A stretch of 35,669 bases of DNA from Thomasclavelia sp. (GTDB taxonomy: Bacteria > Bacillota_I > Bacilli_A > Erysipelotrichales > Coprobacillaceae), in the NCBI RefSeq assembly GCF_017889095.1, contig NZ_JAGHEW010000016.1:1-35669 (forward strand), given 5' to 3'. Both the position numbers and the translations under genes were made by a program. The notes beneath the pieces are model-generated. The model saw only the letters and a program-made list of their open reading frames with translations. It had not been told where the DNA came from and made no database searches. Numbering within the stretch: position 1 is the stretch's first letter; each line of letters opens with the position of its first letter. Below, piece after piece: positions 9,855 to 21,316 of this stretch.

Positions 9855-11717
9855 ATGCTCGATGATTTTTTGATTCACGTATTTCATAAAGGAAATACCT
9901 TAGAAGCGTACAAAGTATTTGGTGCTCATTTAGAGACTAATAACCATAAAAGGGGTGTCCGCTTCACCGTTTATGCACCTAATGCACGAAGTGTGCAGGT
10001 CATAGGTGATTTTAATGATTGGGATGGAAGCAATCATTATATGGAAAGATACACCGATGGCGGTATTTGGACATTATTTATTCCTGGGGTTAAAGAAAAA
10101 GCTTTATATAAATATCGGATTGAAACCCAAAACTTTGCAACTGTAGACCGTGCTGATCCTTATGCTTTTTATAGTGAGCTAAGACCAGGAACAGCTTCAC
10201 GAGTTTACAATATTGAAAATTTCCGCTGGTCGGATAAACGCTGGCTTAATGCCAGAACGAAGAATTTCGATAAGCCAATGAATATATATGAGGCTAATAT
10301 CGGTTCTTGGAAAATGAAAAAAGATTTTACTGATGAAGAAGATGGTGAATTTTATACTTATGAAGAAATGATTGATTTGCTCATTCCTTATTTAGTAGAA
10401 AATCACTATACTCATTTAGAACTAATGCCACTAACCGAATTCCCATTTGATGGATCTTGGGGTTATCAGGCTACTGGTTATTTTAGTGTAACTAGTCGTT
10501 ATGGAGAACCTAAAGGATTAATGAAATTTATCAATGCCTGCCATAAAGCGGGAATTGGTGTAATCATGGATTTTGTTCCTGCTCATTTTGTTAAAGATGG
10601 ACATGGATTATATCAGTTTGATGGTGGTTTTGTCTATGACTATCCTGATATCAATCGTCGCTATACAGAATGGGATAGTGCTTACTTTGATGTTGGTCGT
10701 GAAGAAGTACGCAGCTTTTTAATGAGTAGCGTGGGCTTTTTTGCGGAATATTTCCATGTTGATGGAATTCGTTTTGATGCCGTAAGTAATTTGATTTACT
10801 GGAAAGGTAATAAAGAAGCTGGCTTAAATGATGGGGCGGTAGAATTTATGCGCCGCATGAATAATCATATGAAAGGTTATCATCCAGGGGTTATGCTGAT
10901 TGCTGAAGATTCAAGTGATTTTAACGGTGTAACCAAGGCACCTGAAGTTGGTGGTTTAGGATTTGATTATAAATGGGATCTTGGCTGGATGAATGATACT
11001 TTGAAATATATGAAACTTGATCCGGTTTATCGTCAAAGTGATCATAATTTGATAACTTTTTCAATGGCATATTTTTATAGCGAAAACTTTATTTTGCCAT
11101 TCTCTCATGATGAAGTAGTTCATAGTAAAGGAACTATCGTTGATAAGATCTGGGGTACTCATGAACAAAAATTTGCACAATTGAAAACATTGTATGTGTA
11201 TATGATGATTCATCCAGGTAAAAAATTAAACTTCATGGGTAATGAATTAGGTGAATATAAAGAATGGGATGAAAAAGTAGCTTTAGGATGGAATATTTTA
11301 AAATATCCAATTCATGATTCATTCCATCGCTTTATGATCAAATTAAATGAAATTTATAAAGATCATTTATGTATGTATGAACAAGATTATGGTATGAATG
11401 GTTTTGAATGGCTAGTAGTTGATGATCGAGCTCAAAGCGTCTTTGCGATTGAAAGAAAAGGCACTGATGGCAGCTCATTGATTGCTGTAATGAACTTTAC
11501 TGCCAATAAACATGAAGGTTATATGATTCCAGTTAATAAACCGGGAACATATAAAGAAATTATTAATAGTGATACCGATATTTATACTGGAAGCAATTTC
11601 ACTAATAAACGAGCTATTAGAGCTAAAAAAGGTCAAACTTTAAATAAAGAATATTATATACCAGTTAATATTGCTCCTTTTGGCAGCATGATATTTGAAT
11701 ACAAAGCACCAAAATAA
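9855..11717 (+). CDS. glgB: 1,4-alpha-glucan branching enzyme (GH13)
   Basis: CBM48-like 'RFTVYAPNARSVQVIGDFNDWDG', 'FPFDGSWGYQATGYFSVTSRYG', 'DGIRFDAVSNLIYW', 'AEDSS', 'PFSHDEVVHSKG'. Confidence 0.96.
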   Translation: MLDDFLIHVFHKGNTLEAYKVFGAHLETNNHKRGVRFTVYAPNARSVQVIGDFNDWDGSNHYMERYTDGGIWTLFIPGVKEKALYKYRIETQNFATVDRADPYAFYSELRPGTASRVYNIENFRWSDKRWLNARTKNFDKPMNIYEANIGSWKMKKDFTDEEDGEFYTYEEMIDLLIPYLVENHYTHLELMPLTEFPFDGSWGYQATGYFSVTSRYGEPKGLMKFINACHKAGIGVIMDFVPAHFVKDGHGLYQFDGGFVYDYPDINRRYTEWDSAYFDVGREEVRSFLMSSVGFFAEYFHVDGIRFDAVSNLIYWKGNKEAGLNDGAVEFMRRMNNHMKGYHPGVMLIAEDSSDFNGVTKAPEVGGLGFDYKWDLGWMNDTLKYMKLDPVYRQSDHNLITFSMAYFYSENFILPFSHDEVVHSKGTIVDKIWGTHEQKFAQLKTLYVYMMIHPGKKLNFMGNELGEYKEWDEKVALGWNILKYPIHDSFHRFMIKLNEIYKDHLCMYEQDYGMNGFEWLVVDDRAQSVFAIERKGTDGSSLIAVMNFTANKHEGYMIPVNKPGTYKEIINSDTDIYTGSNFTNKRAIRAKKGQTLNKEYYIPVNIAPFGSMIFEYKAPK

Positions 11718-11745
11718 AACTGGTAATTATTAAAGAGGAGATAAT

Positions 11746-14142
11746 ATGTTTAAAAACAAAGAAGAATTTAAATTTGAGTTTTCACGTAGAATTATTGAAT
11801 CATATGGACGAACAGTTGAAGAAAGTCATATTACTGAACGTTTCTTAGTTTTAGAAACAATGGTTCGTGACTATGCTTCAGTTAACTGGGCAACTAGTAA
11901 AGCTATGATTCGTAACAATTGTCAAAAACAAATGCATTATTTTTCAATGGAATTTTTAATGGGGCGTCTTTTAGTAAACAACATGATGAATCTTGGTATT
12001 TATCAAATTGCTAAAGAGGGATTAGCAGAATATGGAATTAATATTCATGATCTAGAAGAATTAGAAACGGATGCCGGATTAGGTAATGGTGGTTTAGGTC
12101 GTTTAGCTGCCTGCTTTATGGATTCTTTAGCATCATTAAAATATCCTGGTCATGGTCATACAATTCGTTATGAATATGGTTTATTTAAACAAAAAATTGA
12201 AAATGGATACCAAATCGAATTACCTGATCAATGGATGCAAACTGGATTTAACTGGGAAGTTAGAAAACCAAAACATCGCGTTCCAGTTAAATTCTTTGGA
12301 AAAATTGTCTTTAACGAAAGAACTGGAAAATATGAACACGTTGATGCTGAAGAAGTATTTGCCGTTCCTTATGATGTACCAATCGTAGGTAATGATACTG
12401 CAACAACTAATACATTACGTTTATGGTCAGCTGAAGCTAGTGATAACATTCCAGCTAATCAAAACTTTAGACAATATGTTCAAAATGTTCGTGATATTTG
12501 CCAAATGCTTTATCCAGATGATTCAACACCAGCTGGAAAAACATTAAGATTAAAACAAGAATATTTCTTTACTTGTGCTGGTTTAGCATCAATTGTTAAA
12601 GCTCATTTAAGACAATATCCAAGTTTAAGTAATTTCCATGAAAAAATTGTTATTCAATTAAATGATACTCATCCAGTTTTGGCAATTCCAGAATTAATGA
12701 GAATTTTAATTGATGAACATAACTTTGAATGGGATGATGCTTGGGATATTACAACACAAACATTTGCTTATACAAACCATACGATCTTAGCTGAAGCTAT
12801 GGAAACTTGGCCAATTGATTTAATGAAATCATTATTGCCACGTATTTATCAAATCATTGAAGAAATTCATCGTCGTTTTATCGGTTACGCTAAAATGGTT
12901 AGTGATCATGATGAAGAATTAGTAAATCGAGTAATGATTTTACGTGATGGTACTGTATATATGGCAAGACTTGCAATCGTGGGAAGCTTTAGTGTTAATG
13001 GGGTAGCTAAATTACACTCTGATATTTTAGCACAACGTGAATTGAAAGATTTTGCTTTATTATATCCAAATAAATTCAACAATAAAACAAATGGGGTAAC
13101 GCATCGTCGCTGGTTAGCATACTGTAATCCTGAATTATCAGCTTTAATTAGTGAATATATCGGTGATGACTGGATCAAACATCCTGAAAAATTAGAAGAT
13201 TTAATGGATCATGTTGATGATAAAACTTTACAAAAACGTTTCATGAAAGTAAAACGTCAAAGAAAACAAATCTTAGCTGATTACATTAAAGAACATAATG
13301 GTATTGAAGTTGATGTTGATAGTATCTTTGATATTCAAGTAAAACGTCTTCATGCCTATAAACGTCAATTATTAAATGTATTACACATCATTGATTTATA
13401 CTTTAGAATGAAAGATAATCCTGATTATCGCATTGAACCAAGAACATTTATTTTTGGTGCTAAGGCAGCCAGTGGATATTATTTTGCAAAGAAAATTATT
13501 AAATTAATTAATAGTGTTGGTGATGTTGTTAATAACGATCCTGAAACTAATGAATACTTAAAAGTAGTATTCTTAGAAAACTATGGAGTAACGCTTGCAG
13601 AAAAAATCATGCCAGCTGCTGATGTTTCTGAACAAATTTCAACTGCTGGTAAAGAAGCTAGTGGTACTGGTAATATGAAATTCATGATGAACGGGGCAAT
13701 TACTTTAGGTACTTTAGATGGTGCTAACGTTGAAATTGCGCAATTAGTCGGTGATGAAAACTGCGTTATCTTCGGTTTAAAAGATGATGAAGTTAAAGAA
13801 TTACGTAATAGCGGTACTTATAATGCTTGGGATTATTATAATAATAATCCAAGAATTAGAAGAGTTATCGATAGTTTAATGGATGGAACATTTATTGAAA
13901 ACCGTGAAGAATTCAGAGTTATTTTTGAAGAATTAATGAACAAAAATGATGAATACTTTGTTTTCGCTGATTATGAAGCATATTGCCAAACACAAAGAAG
14001 AATTCGTAAGTTACGTCAAGATCCAAGCTGCTGGGCTAGAGCATGCTTAGTTAACATTGCTAAAAGCGGCTTCTTCTCATCAGACCGTACAATCCAACAA
14101 TATGTTGATGATATTTGGCACTTAGAAAAACTTAAATTCTAA
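11746..14142 (+). CDS. glgP: Glycogen/starch phosphorylase
   Basis: 'DAGLGNGGLGRLAACFMDSLA', 'NDTHPVLAIPELMR', PLP site 'EASGTGNMKFMMNGAITLGTLDGANVEI'. Confidence 0.97.
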   Translation: MFKNKEEFKFEFSRRIIESYGRTVEESHITERFLVLETMVRDYASVNWATSKAMIRNNCQKQMHYFSMEFLMGRLLVNNMMNLGIYQIAKEGLAEYGINIHDLEELETDAGLGNGGLGRLAACFMDSLASLKYPGHGHTIRYEYGLFKQKIENGYQIELPDQWMQTGFNWEVRKPKHRVPVKFFGKIVFNERTGKYEHVDAEEVFAVPYDVPIVGNDTATTNTLRLWSAEASDNIPANQNFRQYVQNVRDICQMLYPDDSTPAGKTLRLKQEYFFTCAGLASIVKAHLRQYPSLSNFHEKIVIQLNDTHPVLAIPELMRILIDEHNFEWDDAWDITTQTFAYTNHTILAEAMETWPIDLMKSLLPRIYQIIEEIHRRFIGYAKMVSDHDEELVNRVMILRDGTVYMARLAIVGSFSVNGVAKLHSDILAQRELKDFALLYPNKFNNKTNGVTHRRWLAYCNPELSALISEYIGDDWIKHPEKLEDLMDHVDDKTLQKRFMKVKRQRKQILADYIKEHNGIEVDVDSIFDIQVKRLHAYKRQLLNVLHIIDLYFRMKDNPDYRIEPRTFIFGAKAASGYYFAKKIIKLINSVGDVVNNDPETNEYLKVVFLENYGVTLAEKIMPAADVSEQISTAGKEASGTGNMKFMMNGAITLGTLDGANVEIAQLVGDENCVIFGLKDDEVKELRNSGTYNAWDYYNNNPRIRRVIDSLMDGTFIENREEFRVIFEELMNKNDEYFVFADYEAYCQTQRRIRKLRQDPSCWARACLVNIAKSGFFSSDRTIQQYVDDIWHLEKLKF

Positions 14143-14155
14143 ATATCTTACTTGT

Positions 14156-14190
14156 AAAGAAGAAATCTTTAATAGGTTTCTTCTTTATTT
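14156..14190 (+). terminator. Intrinsic terminator after glgP
   Basis: AAAGAAGAAATC-tttaata-GGTTTCTTCTTTATTTT. Confidence 0.8.
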
Positions 14191-14258
14191 TGGTATAATA
14201 CTTATAAAATAAACAGAAAGGAGAATATAAAGTATTTTTGCTTTATAATAATAACGCT

Positions 14259-15017
14259 ATGAATAAAGCATTTGCAAGTGATATTGATGGAACTTTGTTT
14301 TTTCCAAAGTTGATTCCACCAGTTAAAGAAAGTGATCTTGAAGCTATTAAAAAATATCAAAACAGTAATTTTTTATTTGGACTTTGCAGTGGCCGTCCTT
14401 ATTGTGGGGTAGTTAATGAATTTGATGATCAAATCAAACCTGATTTTTATATTATTTCTAGTGGAGCATTGATCTTAGATAAAAATAAACAAGTAATTTA
14501 TGAACGTAAAATCATTTTTAAATATATTCAGGAAATATATGAAGAATATTGCAATCAGGCAATAGTCATTGTCCAAACTGCAAATCCTAATGGTGTTTAT
14601 AAATCACAAAAAGAATTCGAAAATGAACATAATGTAATAATTATTAAAGATATTAAGCAGTTAAAAGATGAAAAGATTTATGGGATATCATTAGTATTTA
14701 AAGATGATCAAACAGCTTATGAAAAGAATTGCTTAATTAATAAAAAATATTCTCAATTAATAGGATTTCAAAATACAAATTCAATTGATATTGTCATGAA
14801 AGAATGTTCAAAAGGAAATGCTTTAAAAATAATTCAAAAAGAATACCAAATTTTAAAAATGGCGGGAATTGGTGATTCTTATAATGATCTGTCGATGCTG
14901 GAAAATGTCGATGTTTCATTTACTTTTAATGATGCACCACAAGAATTAAAGGATAAAACAGATTATTGGGTAAATAGTGTTAGTGAAGCTTTAAAAATAT
15001 TTGCATTAGTGGAATAA
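14259..15017 (+). CDS. Cof-type HAD-family hydrolase
   Basis: 'FASDIDGTLFF', 'LCSGRPY', 'GNALKII', 'AGIGDSYNDLSMLENVDVSF'. Confidence 0.9.
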   Translation: MNKAFASDIDGTLFFPKLIPPVKESDLEAIKKYQNSNFLFGLCSGRPYCGVVNEFDDQIKPDFYIISSGALILDKNKQVIYERKIIFKYIQEIYEEYCNQAIVIVQTANPNGVYKSQKEFENEHNVIIIKDIKQLKDEKIYGISLVFKDDQTAYEKNCLINKKYSQLIGFQNTNSIDIVMKECSKGNALKIIQKEYQILKMAGIGDSYNDLSMLENVDVSFTFNDAPQELKDKTDYWVNSVSEALKIFALVE

Positions 15018-15157
15018 AAATTAAAAATATTGTTTAAAACAAGTTTGGTGACAGGTATTATCTTAGATAATTATTTCGTTTAAAAAAGTTATTTATGATT
15101 ATTTATATTATATTAAGATAATATTAAAAAATACTAAAATAACGTCATTTTACGTCA

Positions 15158-15186
15158 TTGCCTTATTGCAAATGATAAGATATAAT
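15158..15186 (+). promoter_or_regulatory. Putative sigma-A promoter of the pullulanase operon
   Basis: TTGCCT - 17 nt - TATAAT upstream of ORF 15204. Confidence 0.55.
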
Positions 15187-15203
15187 GTTGTCGAGGTAAG
15201 AGG

Positions 15204-17297
15204 GTGAATATCATGGAAAATAGTGCAATTAGAATGATCGCTAAAATGGTTTTAGCAAACAAAATAGAAGTATTACTTGTAAGACAATATTATGGAGGGA
15301 ATTCGGATAAGTTTTATTTGCGGAATGTTAGAACTGGTGAACTCCAAGAAATCAAAATTTCCGGTAAATATGAAGAAGAAGTATATATGCATTATTTTTT
15401 TGATGATGTCAAAATTGATTTTTCACAAGTCTATCAGGTAGTTGATGCTTACGGCTTAACAGAAACTTTACAATATACCCAGCTAGTTAATGATCCTGAG
15501 TTTATGAAAGCAAATTATTATGGTGGCGATGATTTGGGTAGTCGTTATTATCCTGATTATACTAGTTTTAAAGTATGGGCACCAACAGCTTTGCAAGTTA
15601 AAGTTTTAATCAATAAAGATCATGAAACATTAAGTCATGAAATGAAACGAACGGAAAAGGGTGTTTTTAGCTTACTTTTACCAGGTGACTATGATAATTG
15701 TGAATATTTGTATCAAGTAAGACATCATGATAGTTTTATTAATGCTTTAGATCCGTATGCATATAGTTCTTCAGCTAATGGAAGAGCGAGTATTATCATT
15801 GATTTGAATAAATGTAATCTTGATTTAAATCGTAGTTATTTAAAACCGTTAAAACAAAAAACGGATGCTATAATTTATGAACTTAGTGTTCGTGATTTTA
15901 CTATGTATGAAAATTGTAAAAGCAATTATAAGGGGAAATTTTTTGGGGTAAGTGAAGTCGGTTTGATTACTAAGCATAATAATAGTGCCGGTTTAGATTA
16001 TTTAAGTGAACTAGGAATTACGCATGTACAATTATTGCCGATTTTTGATTTTGCGACAGTTGATGAAAATAATCCAGAATTATTATATAATTGGGGCTAT
16101 GATCCAGCACAGTATAATGTGCCTGAAGGAAGCTATTGTTTAGATCCTAATGATGGTTATAGTCGGGTTTTAGAGTGTAAAAAAATGATTTCTAAATTAC
16201 ATCGTCGTGGTTTAAGAGTAATCATGGATGTAGTTTATAATCATATGTATGATGTTAATGCTAGTGCTTTTGAGCGCATTGTACCAGGTTATTATTTCCG
16301 TAAAAACATGGATGGGACTTTATCAAACGGTTCTTGGTGTGGTAATGATCTTGATAGCTGTAAAATGATGGTTCGTAAATATATTATTGATATGTCAAGA
16401 CGGTGGCAAAGTTTTTATGGTATTGATGGTTATCGTTTTGATTTAATGGGAATCATTGATATTGAAACAATTAATACTGTTTATCAGATTTGCCATGAGT
16501 ACGATTCATCTTTTATGGTTTATGGTGAAGGCTGGAATATGCCTACTAATTTACCAGATGATAAAAAAGCGATGCAGTATAATCATTACAAAATGCCTAA
16601 TATTAGTTTCTTTAATGATGAATTTAGAGAAGTTATCAAAGGGGGCAGCAGTGATGGTGTCTTGGTTAATAAAGGTTTTGTTACTGGTAATTTGTATGAA
16701 ACTGAACGAGCTCGTAATTGTATTTTAGGCTGCAATCGTTATACTACGCCGGATCAATCAATCAATTATGTTGAATGCCATGATAATGCGACTGTTTTTG
16801 ATAAATTATATATCTCTAATGTTGAAGAAGGTTTAAACGGAATTTTAAATCGCCAAAAGAATTTAACGATCGTCACCTTGCTGTCACAAGGGATTCCGTT
16901 CATTCATGCTGGACAGGAATTTTATCGGACTAAAGGGGGAATTGGTAATAGTTACAATTCACCTGATAATATTAACTGTATTAATTGGGATTTTCGAGAT
17001 ATTTATAAAGATGATATTAATGATATTAAAAAAATCATTAAATTACGTAAAGAAAATAAATGTTTCCGTTATGCAACGGTTAAAGAAATTGAAGAAAACG
17101 TTAAGGTTGAAAATATCGACTTTAAAATGTTAAAATATACCCTAAAACAAGATGAAGGGAAATATCGTGAATTTGTAATCTATATTAATCCATCTAGTTT
17201 TACTTTCGATTATAGTGAAACTGATTATCAGTTGCTTTATGGATTGATTACAAATAAACAAATAGGAGCTAAAACAGTTGTTATTTTAGCTAAATAA
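15204..17297 (+). CDS. pulA: Type I pullulanase (GH13_14)
   Basis: 'YNWGYDPAQYNVPEGSY', 'DGYRFDLMGIID', 'VYGEGWNM', 'NYVECHDNATVFDKL'. Start may be ATG 15213. Confidence 0.92.
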   Translation: MNIMENSAIRMIAKMVLANKIEVLLVRQYYGGNSDKFYLRNVRTGELQEIKISGKYEEEVYMHYFFDDVKIDFSQVYQVVDAYGLTETLQYTQLVNDPEFMKANYYGGDDLGSRYYPDYTSFKVWAPTALQVKVLINKDHETLSHEMKRTEKGVFSLLLPGDYDNCEYLYQVRHHDSFINALDPYAYSSSANGRASIIIDLNKCNLDLNRSYLKPLKQKTDAIIYELSVRDFTMYENCKSNYKGKFFGVSEVGLITKHNNSAGLDYLSELGITHVQLLPIFDFATVDENNPELLYNWGYDPAQYNVPEGSYCLDPNDGYSRVLECKKMISKLHRRGLRVIMDVVYNHMYDVNASAFERIVPGYYFRKNMDGTLSNGSWCGNDLDSCKMMVRKYIIDMSRRWQSFYGIDGYRFDLMGIIDIETINTVYQICHEYDSSFMVYGEGWNMPTNLPDDKKAMQYNHYKMPNISFFNDEFREVIKGGSSDGVLVNKGFVTGNLYETERARNCILGCNRYTTPDQSINYVECHDNATVFDKLYISNVEEGLNGILNRQKNLTIVTLLSQGIPFIHAGQEFYRTKGGIGNSYNSPDNINCINWDFRDIYKDDINDIKKIIKLRKENKCFRYATVKEIEENVKVENIDFKMLKYTLKQDEGKYREFVIYINPSSFTFDYSETDYQLLYGLITNKQIGAKTVVILAK

Positions 17298-17310
17298 AGG
17301 AGATTTAAAA

Positions 17311-17865
17311 TTGAAATTAATTGTAGGTTTAGGAAATCCAGGTAAAGAATATGCTTTAACACGCCATAATTGTGGATTTATGGTTATTGATGCTTTGGCC
17401 GATAAGTTTAATGTTAGTGTTGAACAAAAGAAATTTAAAAGCTTATATGTTAAGTTTAAATATCAAGGTGAAGATATCATTTTATTAAAGCCACAAACTT
17501 TTATGAATTTATCTGGTGAAGCAGTAATTGCAGCGATGAACTTTTTTAAGATCGACATTGATGATGTATTAGTAATTTATGATGATCTAGATATGCCAGT
17601 AGGTAAATTACGACTACGCAAAAGTGGTAGTGCTGGTGGTCATAATGGAATCAAAAATATTATTGCCCATTTATCATCAAATAATTTTAAACGAATTAGA
17701 GTTGGAATCGATCGTCATCCCTATATACCAGTAGTCGATTATGTTTTATCAAAGTTTACTAAAGAAGAATCATCTATGATCAATCAGGGGATTGAAAATG
17801 CTCGTGATGCAGTATTAGATTATTTAGACCATGATTTTGATTATGCGATGAATCGTTATAATTAG
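17311..17865 (+). CDS. pth: Peptidyl-tRNA hydrolase (TTG start)
   Basis: 'LIVGLGNPGKEYALTRHNCGFMVIDALA', 'KPQTFMNLSGEAV', 'DDLDMPVGKLRLRKSGSAGGHNGIKNII'. Confidence 0.97.
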   Translation: MKLIVGLGNPGKEYALTRHNCGFMVIDALADKFNVSVEQKKFKSLYVKFKYQGEDIILLKPQTFMNLSGEAVIAAMNFFKIDIDDVLVIYDDLDMPVGKLRLRKSGSAGGHNGIKNIIAHLSSNNFKRIRVGIDRHPYIPVVDYVLSKFTKEESSMINQGIENARDAVLDYLDHDFDYAMNRYN

Positions 17866-17873
17866 AGGAAAGT

Positions 17874-20800
17874 ATGAAAAAGATAGATGAAATATTAAAG
17901 AATAATCCAGCTTTTAAAGCTGTTTTAAAAGGACAAGGAAATATCGTCGTTAATGATGTTAACGATGAGGCACTATTAATAACTAGTGCCTTTTTGCATT
18001 TACAAAAAAATATTGTTGTTATTAAGGCAAATCAGTATGAAGCTAATCTATTATATCAGCAGTTAGCTTTGATCAATGAAGAAGATAGTTTATATTTTCC
18101 GGTTGATGAATCTTATCGGATTGAAGCTTTAGCTTCTTCACCAGAATTATTAGGACAACGAATCGATGCTTTATATCGCCTTACTTTAAATAAACCGAAG
18201 ATCTTGATTACCCATGGTCAGGCTTTGGTTCGTTATTTACCTAAAAAACAATTATTTTTAAATAACTGTTTAGAGTTGAAAGTAGGACAGCAGTTAGATA
18301 TTTATCAGTTGCAAAAACAATTAATCCAGGCTGGATATCAACATACGATGCGAGTTGATCAGCCGTTTTATTATTCTAAACGTGGTGGCGTAATTGATGT
18401 TTTTTCAATTCAAAATGAAAATCCGGTTCGAATCGAATTCTTTGATGATGAAATCGACAGTATTCGCTACTATGATCAAAATAGTCAAAGAACGATTGAA
18501 GCAGTCAGCCAGGTAACTATTATCCCTGCTAGTGATATTTTATATGATGATAATGAGGTTGTAGCGGTATTAAGCAAGATCAATGATTTACGTGATCAAC
18601 AGTATGAAGAACTTGATGAAATCTATCAAGATGACTATTTAAGTAAAGTTGCTGTTGATCAGGAAAGTCTACGTAATCATGACACTAGTTTTAATATGTA
18701 TAGCTATTTTAATTTATTTAAACAAACGGCTAGTTTATTAGATTATCTTGATGATCCATTGATCATTCAGGTAAATCGTCCAGAAATTGAAATTGCTTAT
18801 AAACATTATTTAGAAGAAAACTTTTATTATTATCAAGAATTAAGCAGTATGGGTAAAAGTGTTAAAGGATTGAATTTATTTAGTGATCTTTATAAAATAA
18901 TTGATCAGCCAGCCGTTTATTTTAATCCATTCACTAAAACTGATCAGGATATTTTCTTTAATGCCCGGTTAGTTATGCTTGATAATAATGATGAAAAGAT
19001 GTTAATTCATCAAATTCGTGATTATTTAAAAACCGCTAAAGTTTTATTAGCTTTAGATGATGAACACCAGGTCAAACTGATGTGTGATTTATTTGATCGC
19101 CATGAAATGTTATATACTTTAGTTGGGATCAAGGATGATTTATATCCGGGATTAAATATAGGTATTTATCGTTTAAATGCGGGAATTGAATTAGTTGATG
19201 AAAAACTAGTAATCATTAGTGCTAATGAGTTATTTAAAACACGTAATTTAAATAAACCAAAATATTTAAAGTATAAAAATGCTAAAGTTATTAAAGATTA
19301 TCAAGAGTTAAATGTCGGTGACTATGTTGTACATGATAATCATGGAATTGGACAATATCTGGGAATTAAGACCTTAGAAGTCCAAGGTTTTCATAAAGAT
19401 TATTTATATGTTGCTTATGCTGGTAACGATACTTTATATATCCCTGTTGAACAGTTTAAGATGATCCGTAAATATTCCGGAGTTGAAGGAAAAGTTCCAA
19501 AACTTAATAAACTTGGAACATCAAACTGGCAAAAAGCTAAGGCTAAAGCTAGAAATAAAGTTGATGATATTGCTGAAAGATTAATTGAAATCTATGCGGC
19601 AAGAATTAATCAGCCTGGTTTTGCTTTTCCGCCTGATGATAAGCTGCAATTAGATTTTGAAAATGATTTTGGTTACGAATTAACACCCGATCAGGCTCGT
19701 TCAGTAGCTGAAATTAAAGCGGATATGGAAAAACCACAGCCAATGGATCGTTTATTATGTGGCGATGTTGGTTTTGGAAAAACGGAAGTAGCTTTACGAG
19801 CTGCCTTTAAAGCCATTGAAGCCAATAAGCAGGTTGCTTTTTTATGTCCAACAACTATTTTATCCATGCAACATTATAAAACGATGGAAGAAAGGTTTAA
19901 AAACTTCCCTATTAATATTGCTTTATTGAATCGTTTTACTACCACTAAAGCTAAAAAGCAAATCTTAGCTGATTTAAAAGAAGGAAAGATTGATTTATTA
20001 GTTGGAACTCATCGAATCTTGTCTAAAGATGTTGTTTTTAAAGATATTGGATTATTATGTATTGATTAAGAACAACGTTTTTTAGTTCGTCAAAAAGAAA
20101 AACTCAAAGAATATCGAAAAACAATCGATGTTTTAACTTTAAGTGCTACCCCAATTCCAAGAACATTACAAATGTCATTAATGGGAATTAGGGGATTATC
20201 GCAAATTGAAACTCCGCCTAAAAACCGTCAGCCGGTGCAAACTTATGTAGTTGGTAAAAACAATGTGTTAATTAAACAAATCATTGAACGTGAATTAGCT
20301 CGTGATGGTCAAGTTTTCTATTTATATAACCAAACTAATCAAATTGCCAATGTGGCTTATAATATTTCTTTAAATGTGCCTAACGCTAAAGTAGCGATTG
20401 GTCATGGGCAAATGGATAAAAATGAACTCGAAGATGTGATGATGCGTTTTGTCAACAAGGAATTTAATGTTTTAGTATGTACAACAATTATTGAAACTGG
20501 AATTGACATTCCTAACGCCAATACAATTATTGTTGAAAATGCCGATCGTTTTGGGTTAAGTCAGTTATACCAGATCAAAGGTCGAGTAGGCCGCAGTAGT
20601 CGTGGGGCTTATGCATATTTATTATATAATCCTTCAAAAATTTTAAATGAAGAAGCCAGCAAACGCCTTAAAGCAATTAAAGAGTTTACCGAATTAGGTA
20701 GTGGTTATAAAATTGCTATGCGTGATCTAGCAATTCGTGGTGCTGGTGATATTTTAGGAGGAACCCAGTCAGGCTTTATCGACACTATTGGTTTTGAAAT

Positions 20801-21305
20801 GTATATGAAGATCTTACAAGATGCCATTGATGAAAAAATGGGTAAAGTAACTAATGAAAAAGAAATTAAAGCTGTTAATGTCAAAGTTGACGGTTATATT
20901 CCTCATGATTATGTTTCTAGTGACATTGAAAAATTAGAATTATATCAGCGTTTAGATCAGGTTACTTCAATTAATGCAATTGATCATTTAAAATCAGAAT
21001 TTATTGATTATTATGGAAAATTACCAGATGAAGTAGCTATGTTGATTGAAAAGCGAAAGTTAGATATTTTAGCTGCTAGTTCAATTGTTGATGACATTAG
21101 TGAAGTCAAAGATAAAATTGAAGTTACTTTTACTAAACAATATAGCCAGGAGTTAAAAGGAGAACAGTTATTTGAATTAGTTAATCGCTTATTTACCCGC
21201 CCAGGATTTAAACAGTCTGGAGGTCAAATCAAGCTGATTTTACCAAAATCTGATCAATGGTTAGAAAGAATTAATCAGTTGATCACAACTTTAAATGAGG
21301 CGTAA
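17874..21305 (+). pseudogene. mfd: Transcription-repair coupling factor gene interrupted by an in-frame TAA at 20067-20069
   Basis: ORFs 17874-20069 and 20172-21305 share a frame. Walker A 'LLCGDVGFGKTEVALRAAFKA'; read through the stop: '[49 protein letters not shown]'. Confidence 0.9.
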
Positions 21306-21316
21306 GCCTCTTTTTG
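21297..21316 (+). terminator. Intrinsic terminator overlapping the 3' end of mfd
   Basis: GAGGC-gtaa-GCCTCTTTTTG; the mfd stop TAA lies in the loop. Confidence 0.8.

Noticed and set aside
12906-13178. Minus-strand ORF of 90 aa (and plus ORF 12152-12388)
   Set aside because: Shadow ORFs within glgP.
16456-17133. Plus-strand ORFs of 90 and 75 aa
   Set aside because: Out-of-frame shadows of the pullulanase gene.
20067-20069. Recoding or readthrough of TAA in mfd (stop reassignment)
   Set aside because: TAA ends most genes in this window normally and no recoding signal is visible; mutation or error is simpler.
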